DNA from: Pisaster brevispinus
Lineage: Eukaryota > Echinodermata > Asteroidea > Forcipulatida > Asteriidae
DNA length: 64,000 bases
Direction: 5' to 3'
Assembly: GCA_023634235.1 (NCBI GenBank)
Contig: JAMKCF010000014.1
Span: 1,935,501-1,999,500 of the forward strand
Shown in pieces: positions 24,108-37,831 of the stretch. The position numbers were made by a program, and so were the translations under genes. Numbering within the stretch: the stretch's first letter is position 1; every line of letters starts with the position of its first letter. The notes beneath the pieces were generated by a model that saw only the letters and a program-made list of their open reading frames with translations, was not told where the DNA came from and ran no database searches.

Positions 24108-27100
24108 ATGCACACCATGTCAAGCTTCATATCACTACTCATCACATCTTCGCTGGTAGCCGTCACATACGCAACGCCAGCCGGCACAAGAAGACCGCGC
24201 AATGGTAAGTCATTTTGTTTCTGAACGAACCCGGAAGCCATTTTGATTCAGTGTTCTGACGTGACTGTGTTTATGAGGTTTTTTCCCACCAACTTCATGG
24301 CTTTCAATTCTTAGTGCAGGATACATTGCGCCCAAACTTCCAGCTCCCGCTTGCACTGGTTGTTCCCGTTTAAAAAGCCGAGAAAATACTCGCATCCGGG
24401 CCCTCCATCCAAAAGACCCTGCAGCCATTCTGTTTTTAACCGTCCTTCGTGCTCTTACCGTACTCGGTAGTTTGCTGATAGGGACGACGCCTTTAACAAA
24501 ATGACCCTTGCAGGTTATGCAAAGTTCCTTGAACTTGTTTATGCATTAATGCAGATTGTGCCACTACACTGTCTTCTCCTTTGTAATTGCATCGGCTTGG
24601 GGGTGGGGTGGTGGGTGTAGTGGGGCAAGATGGATGTGCGAGGATGGTCTTTCGCGCCTGACGGTCTGACGACCCATCAATCAATCTGTCATCTTATTAG
24701 CAAAAGTGACAGTCGCTATTGAACCCGTTCCTCTCAGACGAATCACAGAATTCTCTCTGTTCAATGTTAACATTTTCCAAGACCCAAATCCTAGTCGATG
24801 TAACATAAAGTGAACAACAAGTGGTAATTTGGTGTTGTCTCCGCGTGTACGGCTTACTGGTTGCAGACAAAAAACGGGCACAAAACAACACCAGGCTTGT
24901 GTCAAAACATCATCTTATACATCTTCCACAATGGTCTACCAGGGGTTTGGGGCGGACCTTTTCGTCAACACTTCACCCAAGACATTGTCCGCGTTTTGGT
25001 CCTTTTACTCAGTTGACTGCTCGGTGTCTGGTGGCGGGGTTGTTGGTGACCAATTGTCGGACTTGTGTGTTTTTGTTGTTTTGACACACGACGATGTAGA
25101 AAAAGGGACTGATCACCGGGACTGGCTGGAGACTGGGTCTCACGCTGGGAGGAGCGGGCCTTACTGGGAACAGGGGGAGACCACTGCCGGAGAATCGTTT
25201 AAGCGAATGTCTTCCATCATTTATTTTTTTCGACCGAGAGGGAGACTCAGGGACCCTGGGAAAAACATGTTATTGGTGAGATGCTCTGGAATTTTGACTT
25301 TGTACCACAAAGCCTGTCACCCTAGTTTAACGTCGGCGTTTTCGTTTTTGTTTTGTTTTGGGTTTGTTTTTGTACTAGACATAATTTTCATTATGCCTAT
25401 TATTACATTTCTTTGAATTTTATTAACTTAACAATTGAATCCAATGACATCTTCACAGGACTAAAGTCATATGGTGGGCATCCAACTATTTCTTTGTTCA
25501 ACCCAAAATTGCTTCAAATTTACCTAGTCGGTTTCCCTTGTGGTTTATTACTTGAAACTAGATTATTCAAAAACTTCGCAAACTGTTTGATTGCGCAATG
25601 TAAATATAATATTTGTATTCTTTGAAAATAATTCTTTAACTTAATAAACCCAATTGATTAAATCGTAGCTCACATTATAACACGGATGGAACAACTCAAG
25701 AGTTGAAGATAAGAACGTAGTTTACACGTCGGTTGAACTTCTTGAGTGCTTTCCAAGTTAAGCTTACTCTTAAACCTGTTGACAGCCAAGCACTTGAAAC
25801 AAGATATAAAACCTTGTTTGGGACCGAAAAATATTTGAGCGCGGCGGCAGGTCTACCCTCGCCGGGAACGAAAGTCACTGAGCCCGGTCTCACTTCACCC
25901 TAGGTCACCGCTAGTGCCAAATTAGCGCCTATCCTCGTGCCCTTTCCCGTAGGAAATCTGGGGTAAACGGGGCACCGGCGGGGCTGCACGGTGACTTTGT
26001 ATTTTAAAAAAAAAAAATCCGCTCACCATCCGACTGCCGAGTCGTGTCACGGGCGTGACACAGTCAGGTCGGTTATGAAAATAATCGCAATGTAACAGTT
26101 GACACTCGGCATGCACTCTGTGTCGCCGCACGCATTTTTTAGTTTGATGTCATCTGGAGAAAGTGTTTCTTGTTTTTCAAACAGGCGAAATAAATCATTT
26201 TGTGAACAATCAATTCAACTTTCCTTTGCCAGTCAAAGATGGTACATAAATTGAAAAGGCTTTCAAAGTTCTTGAAAAGCAATATACTTGTATCGACAGC
26301 TCTTACAGACAGAAAATAGGTAAAACAATTTTAATACATTTAAGTTAAAGATCGGTCTTACTCTTCACACATCGGTGCAAGGGTCAAATCAAAATTTAAA
26401 ATGCTTCGTTATTTTTAGTAATACTTCCAAAGAAGAGTATGTTGGCAACAATCGAATTAAAAATCACTATCTTGTTGTCCATACCCTCAAACAGGGCCTG
26501 AACAAGTAACAAATTAAATACTCGGCAACAAAAAATGTCTGTCTTCCAACCAATCAAATAAACAACCATAAATGGTTCATAAATTACAAATTAAAGAGCG
26601 CCGCTTTGTCGTAAAACTGACCCCATCAGTCCGGCTGACCCCCTTTTCTGAAGGTCTTTTCCCCAAAATGTTTGCCTTTGTCTGTTGATATTATTGTGTT
26701 AAGGACACTGAATACAAAAGGTTTTTGTTGCACAACTTTTAGAGTAGTGTAAACTACTTAGTATGGTGCCCTAAAGGTATTTATAACGTTCATCATTATA
26801 GAAGTCAAGGGTTAGGTTGATAAGTCTTTTTAGTCTGTGAACAAATGCAACTCCTAGGTGGTGTATGTGCGTTGGCTTTCGTCAAATCGAGGCTGGATGG
26901 CCACGATAGTCTGAGCCTTTATTAGTAAAACGTGGAGCCGTTCATTCTTGCTGTTGTGCATAGGGGACACGAGTGGAGAGTGGTGTTTGATGATCATATT
27001 ATCTGCTGGATTGACAGATGTTGGGAGAATGGTACTTATTAATTAATGCTTGAAGCTTTGATGGTGTGGATCATAAGAAAAAAACTTAGAAACTTGCGGG

Positions 27101-30100
27101 TACAACCATGTGTCCAACTCTTTTGGGAGAAGTGTTGGTTCTGAGAGAAGAAGGCAACCCAGAAAAACATGCTACCTAGAAATGAAATAAAAAAACTTTT
27201 TGCTCCACCTTACTAAGGTTAATTTCCGAAATACTTTTGCTATTAATAGCATCAAAACGAAGTCGTCAGAATGTTAAGTGGTATATTTAGGTATGCGACA
27301 TAAAATAGTTACCGGAAGTCGTCGGTATTTTTAGACTTCGCAAAACCCCGGTACATCACGGATGACTGCACGGCTACGAACTAATCAACGATATCTGCTA
27401 TCCACTGCGGTAGATGTGATCTTCCTTTCGTTCCTCAGCCGAATTTCTCAAACCCCCGCCCGCCGTAAAAAAAAGAAAAAGAGCGTCAAAATCAAAATGA
27501 CAGAAAGCGGTCAGGAACACCCAACCACTTCAATTCTCGTCTCAAGTAAGCTGAAAAACCCGCTCAAAAAGAGGTTGAAATCACGCTAGAAATGAGATCC
27601 GTCAGATATTCCATCTTGTGGGCGACCGATATTTTGATATCTCCTTCTCCTTGTTTTAATTAATCTTCAATAAGTGGGCCAGCCATCATTTTTACTGCCC
27701 CATCATACCATAACAAACTGTAGGAGCGGCACTTGTAAGCTGGCGCCCACACTGCCTCGGCTGTGTGGCGGGTTCTCAAGTGACGTCTACCATCTTGAAC
27801 GAGAATTTCATTATATATTTTTTTCTTCCGGAGACATTAATGGTGGTCAAGTTTATATAGTCTCATCATTTTACTCCCGATTCAGTTTCTTGACCTTTCA
27901 ATTAAAGGGGATGTACTACTTGGAATACTGCAGATAAAATTAGGATGATACAAAAAACACCAGGCGATTGTCTTTCTGTAGGCTCTCCCTTTAAGGTTGG
28001 AGTTGCATTCTTGTGCGTCTTATTTGAACCGCTGTAAGTAAATGATAGTTGGATTCGGTTACATGCTTCATGGTTACACCGTAGAGAAAGCTGCGACCCG
28101 GTGGTTTCAGCGGCCAATAGTATACACACCCATAGACTGTGGGGCAGGATTGATTTGACTGTCGGTAGTGGTTTTCGTCCTACCCAAACTACCGTCAAAT
28201 CCACAGATTCTCTAAAATGCATCCTTGTGGAGCATTCTTTTGTTTTTTCCTTTGTCCCTGCACTTAACAGTTTCCCATAGACTTTGTACACAAATTTCAT
28301 TGCGGAGCACCCCGGTCTTTAGAATTTCCATGTGAAGACCTTTTGTTATCCCTTTAATGTTTTGTCTTTGCATGGTCTCCATAAGGTACCGAAAATGAGC
28401 ACCAGAGCCCGAACGCATTCATAACCCCCTCCCAAATAATGCCAAACCCCACCCACCTTCCCCAACCTATCATCACGACATTCATCCCCCCCCCCCCACG
28501 CTCCATTCAGTGCCAACGGCCGTTTAATGTACCTAATACACACTACGACCCCACGTTTCTTTCATCTGGGGAGGGTGCCACGTCACAATGATAAAGGGAG
28601 ATATTCCTGTATTCCTTCTTCCATTGTCCAAACCTACTCTTGCCCAAGACCTTTCAGTGCGTATTTCAATAACATGAATTTGAAGTATTCGTTCTGAATC
28701 ATGTCCACAGATGTGTGTAGTTTCGGCAACGCACAGTACGTTGTTGGCGATAGCTGGCATCCCTACCTCCGTCCCAACGGGATAGACTATTGCATTCTGT
28801 GCTCGTGTCACGCTGCGGGGCAGGTACGGTGTGACGGTAGGACATGCCCCCATCTTACCTGTGCGTATCCCCGCCGGATTTCTGGTCAGTGCTGCCCGAC
28901 CTGTTCATTAGGTAAGAGATAAACCAGAAGTGGAAGAGAGATTTAGGTCCGTGTGATGTTTGCAAGTATTTCACGCTGATCTCACAATGACTAGAATAAG
29001 TACGTTTAGTAACTAAATCTCAATTTCTTGATTTGTGCACCTTTTTTTTTTAGTCAAAGACGTTTAACCAATGTTTGTATGAGAGAGATTTTCTGTTGTC
29101 AGGTTGGTGTTTTTGCCGAGTTCCCTTTACAGGAAGATCATCTAAACATACAAACAAACAAACAAACAAGCAGACTGGAAAGAGATATTTTGTGTCCATT
29201 CCCATGTTGTTTACAAGTACATTTTACAAGAATTTCAAATGATTTGTCATAATCTCACAGTTGGTCCGAAGCCGACATGCTTCATAAAAATCACTTCCAG
29301 TCCGTCTCGGACCATAGCTGAACCTATTGTGAGATGTGACATTTTAAAAGCGGGTATTTATGCCGAACCACTTTGTTACCAAGTCCCTGATGGTCGCCAG
29401 GTCTCCGTTTATAGGCCTTAGGGTCAGTGTGGGACATTCAGGTTTGGCTCAGTGATGGTTTCTTCTTTGCCTTTCACCTCTTCAGACCGCGGTTCGTATC
29501 CCGCTCTGGGTGTGTACACATTGCATGTGGGTTGGGTTTTCAGTCACTATACCTGGTTGCCTATGGGTTTTCCTCAGTTTTGGGGCTTTCCTCCCTCATC
29601 TAAAACTGACATGTCTTCAACATCTTCTCCACACAGACATCTTCGAGTTTCCTTGGATTCCTTTAATACCATAATGATAAAACAAGGAAGATAGTGGTAG
29701 CACTTAAAGACTAACTAAGTGCGACCACTATCTTCCTTGTTTTATAGATCAGAATAACACGGCTATTTTATTGCTGTCAAAATGATATAATAATAGTAAT
29801 GTTACGTAATCATTGGAGCGGAATTTTGACCAAAATGCTCAAAATTGACACAGATTCAAGTTCAGTTTGTATTGCAAAAGGTGATGACACGGAAATGGTT
29901 TAGGCCTACTTCAATGTTTCACAGATAGAAACTCATCAAGTCAACTTTTATAAATTTTCACAAGTTTGATGTATTGTGGGCGGGACCGTCTAGAGGCTGA
30001 TTCAGAGGGCCATTTTGTAGGGGTCATGGGTCAGTTGCTTTGGAATAATCGTCCAGTATGCCGTCAAATTAGTAGCATAATAATATATCCTACTTTTTTG

Positions 30101-33100
30101 AAGATGCTACACTCTAAAAACTCCTGTGACAGAATTGACCAAGTTCCAATTCCAAGGGAGGCTGATCCGTTTCTGGGTCAATGTGACCTGGGCTCGATTT
30201 CACAAAGAGTAAAGATTGATCTTAAATACAAATCCATCTTACTTGCTAAGCAAAATGTGATGACACAATGCAAATCACTATGGTAGTACTGGAAACTCAT
30301 GTTAAAATGAGTCTTAGTGCTTTGTGAAATCAACCACAGGAGTCTGTGTCAAAATGATCCAGAAATGGGTTAAAAATTACGTAGAATCCGAGTTCACTTA
30401 TGTCAACCAGTTTTCAGTCAACCTGACCAAGGAATGACTGATGTCCCCGCCCCCCCCCCCCCGACCAGAAAGTCTTAGAGTGTAACTGATTATTTTTGGA
30501 TTTTTTTTATTTTTATTTTTTTTACATTTATTGCCATTTTTCACCTCGCCATGCAGGGTATGAAACGACAACAGAGCCACCGATGACGTCACCACAACAT
30601 TGTCAGTACAAGGGCCAGGAGTACCACCACGGGGCCATGTTCTCAGCGACTGATATCTTCCGATCGAGGCGAGACGACCAATGTGTTCAGTGCAGTTGCT
30701 CGGTATGATTTTCACAATGAAAGAAACAACTCCTAACGTGTGTTTATTATCTTGAAAAGAGAGTTCAGTCTTGTAAGATAGTTGTATAAATAAGACGCAC
30801 CGTTAAACTGATTTAATCAAATTCCATCGCAGTTCTCTTTAAAAACTCCCGGGTCAGAATTGACCCGAGTTCCGGGTCCAAGTGACCTGACCCATTTCTG
30901 GGTCAAACTGGCCTGAAAGTGGTTTTAAAAAATGGATTTTAAATCGGATTCTGCGTCAGTTTGACCCATTTCTGAGTCATTTCTGACCCATAAAAGGGTC
31001 AAGTCTGCTGGAACTCAGAATCTGGGTCAGTTCTGACTGTTTTTAGAGCGTTGCTTATGTGGTTTGCCAGGTTTGTCTCTGAGCCGTTTGAGATTGCTTC
31101 CGGTTTGTAGAGTGGCAAAAAAATTCTCACGAAACTGTTTCTTCACGTGATGCTTATTTACTTGACCGAAACTGCTTGCGACCTATGAGCTGAAACTTCA
31201 ACCTATTTTAATTTCGATGTTAACACATTTTTTACCAGGTCACCTGCATGCGTGTTGGGGGGGGGGTCGTAGCAGTCATGTAGGTCAGGGTTTCGATTTG
31301 CTAAAATATTTTGATCATTTTAAACCTCCAGAGTGGGAGAGTGTACTGTGCATTGAGGACGTGTCCTGTCTTACCATGTGCCAACTCGGTTGTCCTGCCC
31401 GATTCATGCTGTCCCGTTTGCGAATCCACAGGTAAGTGAACTTGTTGCCGTGACCTTCATTAGGCCGCGGCCATCTTGTTTTGCGATACCATTATTGGGA
31501 AGACTTTGAAATAGGCAATATTATTAGGGAGATTTTATCTAATACGTTTTGTCTTGATGCAAATGTGCACAACGTCATTGAAACAAGTGTGTAACGTCAT
31601 CGAAACAAGTGCATAACGTCATGCAAGTGCGTGTTAGGCGACACTCGTATGTAACACGGCCATAGGTATACTTTTACAACGTTAAAGGGGCACTCTACAC
31701 TGCAAAAACTGGGGTGTTAAAACTGACACCATGGGTGTTTTCAAATATAGTTGCCCAAGAGACAATCAAAATTAACACCATAGGGTATCAAAAAACACCA
31801 ATAGTGTTGTGTTGACAGAAACTAGTGTTATTTTAACACACTATGTTGTACATTTCGATTCTTGTTTCGGTATCTACATGTGATAACACTCATGGTGTCA
31901 ATTTTAACACCCGGTTTTTGCAGTTTAGCGTTTTCTGGAACGGATTAGAAAATAATGCAAGGTCAAAAGCCCAGCCGTGTTTTCGAAAAGGGCTTATGAA
32001 TGCATAATAATTTAAAGGAAATACAATATCTGAATCGGTCACCCTGCTGCAAAACTATTATGTAAATGATTTGGAAAAAGAATACAAGTGTATTTTCGTT
32101 TCTAGCTTCGCTTCAACTGTGGCGCCATTATTGCAATATTGTCAATAAACTCTCGTCCTCAATGAAATATTCATTACTTTAGTTTGGTTTCTTTTTTTTT
32201 CTCCTCAAAGCTACGGAGGAAGACTACGAGGATGAGGACCTTACTGGAGGAAACAATCTCCATGACTCAGTCGAAGTATTACCAGAGGAGCCCTCCACCG
32301 AAGGATCGTTCCCAGAGAACACTGCCGTGGTGCACGCAGTCAACGAGGAGGACGATGTTAGGATCTCTGAACTCGATCCCAGCCGATACGGTGAGTGCGG
32401 TGCTCTCTTCTCGTTATTCTGTTTCACTAAAGGGTGGTGTTTTTTTTTTGGGGGGGGGGTTGTTTTGTTTTACACTGAGTCACCTTTACGAGGATTCTCG
32501 GTCAAGCTGTCTACACAATAAACTCCCAACTGACCGAATATTTTTCAGAAAGAGAGAGAGAGAGAGAGAAAGAGAGAAAGAGAGAAAAAGAGGGTAATTC
32601 GTGGCCTGGGGAGGTCTAGGGAAAACAAAGCCAGCAGCGAATCAGAAATATTTATGTGATGTCAAATTAATTTCTTAAAGGTTTTAAACGAAATATTTAA
32701 AACCTTTGGGGTTTTCTTTGTTTGATTTCTTTCTTACTTTTCCTCATTTTGAATTCCATATTATCATGAAGTCCTCGTTGCCAAAAGCAAATCTCACCCA
32801 CTTGAACACATTATCAGAAAATTAAACCGCAAAGGACAAATAGTGTTCCAACTTAAAGAAACAGGCATTCCATCTGTGTCTGCATGGACCTACAAGCATC
32901 GTATGATTAGTGTCACACTCCACTAAGGTACGGCACGAGTTTTACGGGCTAATGCATTCCGACAACCTCTCCCAGAGCGAGAATTTTGAGGTTTCGGGAG
33001 GGGACGGAAGCAAGCATCTCCCGGTACGCCTCAGCTGCAACTGACACTAAATAGACGTGAACGGCAAACCTCGGGGAACATTCTGATTTCAGTGTCGATT

Positions 33101-36100
33101 TTTTTTTATGCCCAAGAATAACATCAACACCAAAGGAGTGGGCCCCAGGGAACAACCTCAAACCTCCTCCAAGTGTATACCAAGAACAACAATGTGTCAA
33201 TCGGAATAGCTTGGTGTTTACACAGAAATCCAATCTATCTACACAGATTCTTTTTAAAAGAACTATTTAATCATTTTTCCTTTATTTTTTTTTTTACCGT
33301 AATTGGTTATAGTATAGGTTTTTTTGTTAACAAACGGCCGTTTTTGTGTATGTAAACGCAATAGATGACGATAAAAATGGGCTCTCCCAATAGCTCTGAT
33401 AATGTGTGTCTGGTAAACAAATATATTTTATAAGTCAGGTCAGGTTCAGGTTGATTTTTTCTCTGCCTTTCACCTTGTGTGGACGCCGGTTCGAATCCCA
33501 CTTCAGACCGGAGCCTTGCATGTGGATTGGGTTTTCAGTCCCTACCCGATTGCATGGATTTTCCCCATTTTTGGTTTTCTCCCACATCTAAAAAGAAGCA
33601 TTTCTTCTTGTTTCCTATTTATCATATTACTTGCGCTAATTGTGCTGTTGGTTGTGCAATATTATAATAAATAATATAACCTTTCTGTAATAATTTTTAG
33701 CAACTATTGTCCATGAAGACGTACGCATTCCATAAATTCAACCCGTTGCTTTCTAATTAGCAAAGGAGATTCTGTCTTGTACGTGGCGAATGTCGATAAC
33801 TGAATCTGTCAATTTCCCAACATCTTACAAAATACAGTGCACGTTAACATACCCCTTAAAATTTCCAAACATAAAAATTAGTCACTGAAATTGCCTCGAC
33901 GCTGTTAAAATAACAACTCTGAAGGCATTTCCCCCACACATAGCTCCCGTGTACAGTATAATATTCCCAGAAGAAAAATTTCTTTGAATGGGGGGGTGGT
34001 TGATGGTGGTGGCATGACATTGGAATTCGTCAAAACAAATGCTATGTTAGAATTTTCTGTTTACTTAGTGTTGTTTTGTTCAACTTGCTGAATTGTTCGC
34101 GCCCTTCGGGCAAAACTAAAAATGATTAAACTTTATTATGACCCGATCACAGTGTGAGATTGGGCAAATTATGCGGGGATTGTTTCTTAATTTGAAATGT
34201 CACGAAATTGATCTTACAACTCAAATGCAATGTACTTTTCGATTTGCGTGCTATGGTTGTTTTAGGGCAGCGGCACACCCGTGGTTGATCCGTGGAAGGT
34301 GATGGGGGGGGAGCAGAAACATCTTTCTCTTTGCTGTTGGCATCTTGGGTGAGGCCGACTCTGTCTCCCGTTCTCTCTCCCCTGCATGACAATCGCTTCA
34401 AACGCTCCTTCTGTAACTATTCCCTTCCCTTTTTTTCTTGGAAAAAGAAAACAAAGTTGGAAAGCTGGTGGTAGGGGGTTGGTCGACCTCGAGGCTCCTG
34501 TAAATTGTTGGGTACGCCACTGTTTTTACGAGTATTAGCATGAATGAACCAAGTGTACTGTCTACGGAAAAGTACTTTGTTCGCTCCCGTGAACCCATTG
34601 AAAACTTTGTACGACCCCTGAAGTCGAACTGATAGCTTCAGTGGTTATGCCAGAAGAAGAAGAAAAAAAATACAAAAAATGTCAAATCATCTTGCGGTTC
34701 GCGACGTGCCAAACTCCATTTCGTCAAAACAAATAAAAGTCATTAAAGATGTTATGACAACTGTAATCGACTTCTCGACTCAAATAGAAGTTCGTTTATT
34801 CTGATGTTTTGATAGCGCCTCCTGCTCAGGGCCAGTTTGAATTCTATCGAGCCTCGAGTGGTCGTTTCATGGGGGGACGACTCGGTGGTTACGGGGTGGT
34901 TAACCAATGGTTAACCGTGGTATGCTATATTCACACTTGGCAATGTGTCACCGTTGCTCACGGTCATGCCCTGGTCTCTATAGGGGATATAATCAGGTCG
35001 GTATTTAATGGAATTACTCACAGATAACCATGGGAAGTTGAAGATTTCATCTGATCTTGTATAATTATTGGTTGAAAACTTTTTAACAAGATAGATTTAA
35101 ATTGACGCCAATGTCACGGAGAGATCTCTAAAGCGCTTCTCCAAGAATTACGGTAGACGTTACCGTCATCAAAAACAGTTTCATAGCAACATTCGCGTAT
35201 GTCTCGTAGGGTGTAGTTATGGTTGATGACAGTTGTTGACTGAAATTGACTGAGTTGTCATTGGTTTTGTCATTTTCATTTGTATGTCCTCGTCTGTAAT
35301 CACCTTTCCCTGCGTATAAACATCACCTAGAGCTGTCTGAGAAATACGGTGGCCTCGAAAATACGTCATCATCAAGAGAGGTTCATACAGCAACACTATA
35401 CCCATTGTCTCGTATGGGATGACGTTTTATGAATGGTTGTTGGCAGTCGTTTACTTGAATTAAGTTAAAATCCAATTTCCCCTTCACAGATGTCACAAAG
35501 GGTGGTTTGTCTTAGGGCCTTGTGATTTTTCTGGTGCCTGTTTCGCAGCCACATGTGAGAGGTATACACGTAAATGAAAATCGCACCTCAAATTCCGCCA
35601 ACAACTCAATTAGTGAGTAGTAACAATGTTGGGATACAACCCCCCCCCCCCCAACAGTACGGAGCCACAATTACAATGGTCATTATTATCACCGTGAGGG
35701 ATGCAACAGTCCAAAATCATGCACCATGGGTAAACGCAACATATTGTGTGTAAACAGTAATGCTTAATTTTCTTGATTGAAAATGCGTAAACAGCAAACG
35801 GAATGATGAGATAAGAGTGCTAACATGGCTTCCCCGATGGCTTCAACAGCTTATATATAAGGATATACCCGTATAGGCATTTGCCCCGAGGCATGGGAGG
35901 TCTGTTGGATTATTGCGGTGACATTTGTGGAAAGTAATGCCTTGCCACAAACATTCCTTCTAAAATATCTGGATTCACCGGATTTAAAGCCTTGTTTTTA
36001 CCGCAGTCGTTTAAAGTAGACCGTGTATATCTCGCGAGAATGTGAAAATTTTGTTGAAACCATGGGTTTTCCAATTAGAGTTGTTGTCGTGTAAAACATC

Positions 36101-37796
36101 AAAATGGCGCATATTAACATACAAAAATGCACGAGAATTGCACAGTCTTTAATTAAAGACAGTAAATGAGACTAAAATCATAACAAGATTGATCTTCACG
36201 GCAGTGGAATTATTGTTTAAAAAATCAAGAAAATGTTACACTGTGTCATGTCATAACAATAACAATTTAAACCACTTTATAAGATATTAATTAATATAGG
36301 GTAAAATACTGGGAAATTTTGAGAAAGAAAAATGTAAAAAAGACAATTGTTACAGTGTTCGGGATCCTTGTTATGGAGGAGATAAATCTACAGCTTTCAA
36401 AGTGCATTCTCAAAGTACACCTTTAAAGTTGCAGCATGCGGGAAAGTCAACTCGTGGATTGACCTTCTGAGCGTTGGGGTCAGTGCGCGTGTCATTGCGG
36501 GATATATCTGTCACTCGGCGCAACTATCATAAAGTTACACACTGATAGCTGTGAACGCACTCACTCCGCATGCTGGCTTGTGAATTGAAAGATTAATTTT
36601 ATGGGAAACTATGGAGTGAAAATGTCAGCAGCTGACGCGCAGTGAGCGTAAAAACGTACATCAACAAGTTGGGAAAATGTGCAAGGAAAACTATAAAAAA
36701 TAGATCTTTATAAGAAACCATAGACCGTTGGCCAATTTCATAGAGCTGCTTATCTAAGCAGAAAATGTTTGCATTACGAAATCTACAAATTCAAACAAAA
36801 TTTATCAGGAAACCTGTCCGTCCAGACAATAAATTGTGGAATGGTATTTTAGCTGGTAACCCTATTCTGGTAAGCACAGTTCTGTGTGTGTTTCGGTACT
36901 TTTTATGCTTAGGGGAAGCGCGACTCTATGAAATTAGGCCAAGATCTGAAGATAACTCCTTTATCTTAGGTCAATTACATAAAACTGAAACATTGCCTCT
37001 TGAGTATGTACGCATAAATAATTTAGTGCGGTTTTAGGGTTGAACGTACATTCTAAAATGTAAAAACCCGTAAAAAAACATACAAGACGTAAGGGTCTCA
37101 CAGTCTGGTGCTTTTGACGTCACATGTTATTTGTCCAATGGGAAGTATAAAACAAATTTCTAACACGATTTCCTACAAGTTGGCCATGGTGCAAAAAAGG
37201 TCATGTAGTCTTCTTTGTTTTCCCACCTTGGGTCTACTCTACGGACTTGTTTCGTGCACTCCGAGTTGCGCGGGATTTGTATTTTATTTCTTTCGAGCAG
37301 ATAAACACAAAATGTGGGGAGACCCTTAATATTACTCATCCTGTGACGTCACATCAGTCAGACGGTGCACTAATTAATTGTCCAAATCACTTCCCGCGTT
37401 TATTGTACCACCATCGAAAAAAAATAATCCGGCTGGATTCCAGCGATTATTTGCTGAGTCACGCCAGGTATGACCAGGTAGTTTTTCTTTGGACCCAGCC
37501 CAAAGGGTAAAGATCTGGTGGGTGGGAGAGCTGCACCATGCCCCGGCCGGGAATCGTGTAGAAACTGCATATGGGATGCTACCGATTGTAAGCGGCTTCC
37601 CCACTCCGAATCGGTGCTACCGTAGGGACGGGAAGGGAAGTGTTTACAAATTATAAACCTCGGATCAAAGACAAATCCTAAGCAGGTGCAACATTGGTTT
37701 TTAATTTATATATTCATTTTTTATTTATTTTTTTTAGGCGAGCTGTAAAACAGAAGTTGGTATAATTATTGATGTGCAGACATTATGAACATCTGC

Positions 37797-37831
<35 letters not shown>

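Noticed and set aside
24829..25416. A 195-codon plus-strand frame in chordin-like intron 1
   Set aside because: There is no recognisable domain, the end is low-complexity Phe-rich sequence, and the chordin-like exons splice past it in phase.
31217..31435. Plus-strand frame beginning at 31217 as an exon
   Set aside because: The first part reads a G-run and does not fit VWC; the in-phase exon starts at 31332 in a different frame and supplies the missing half of VWC2.
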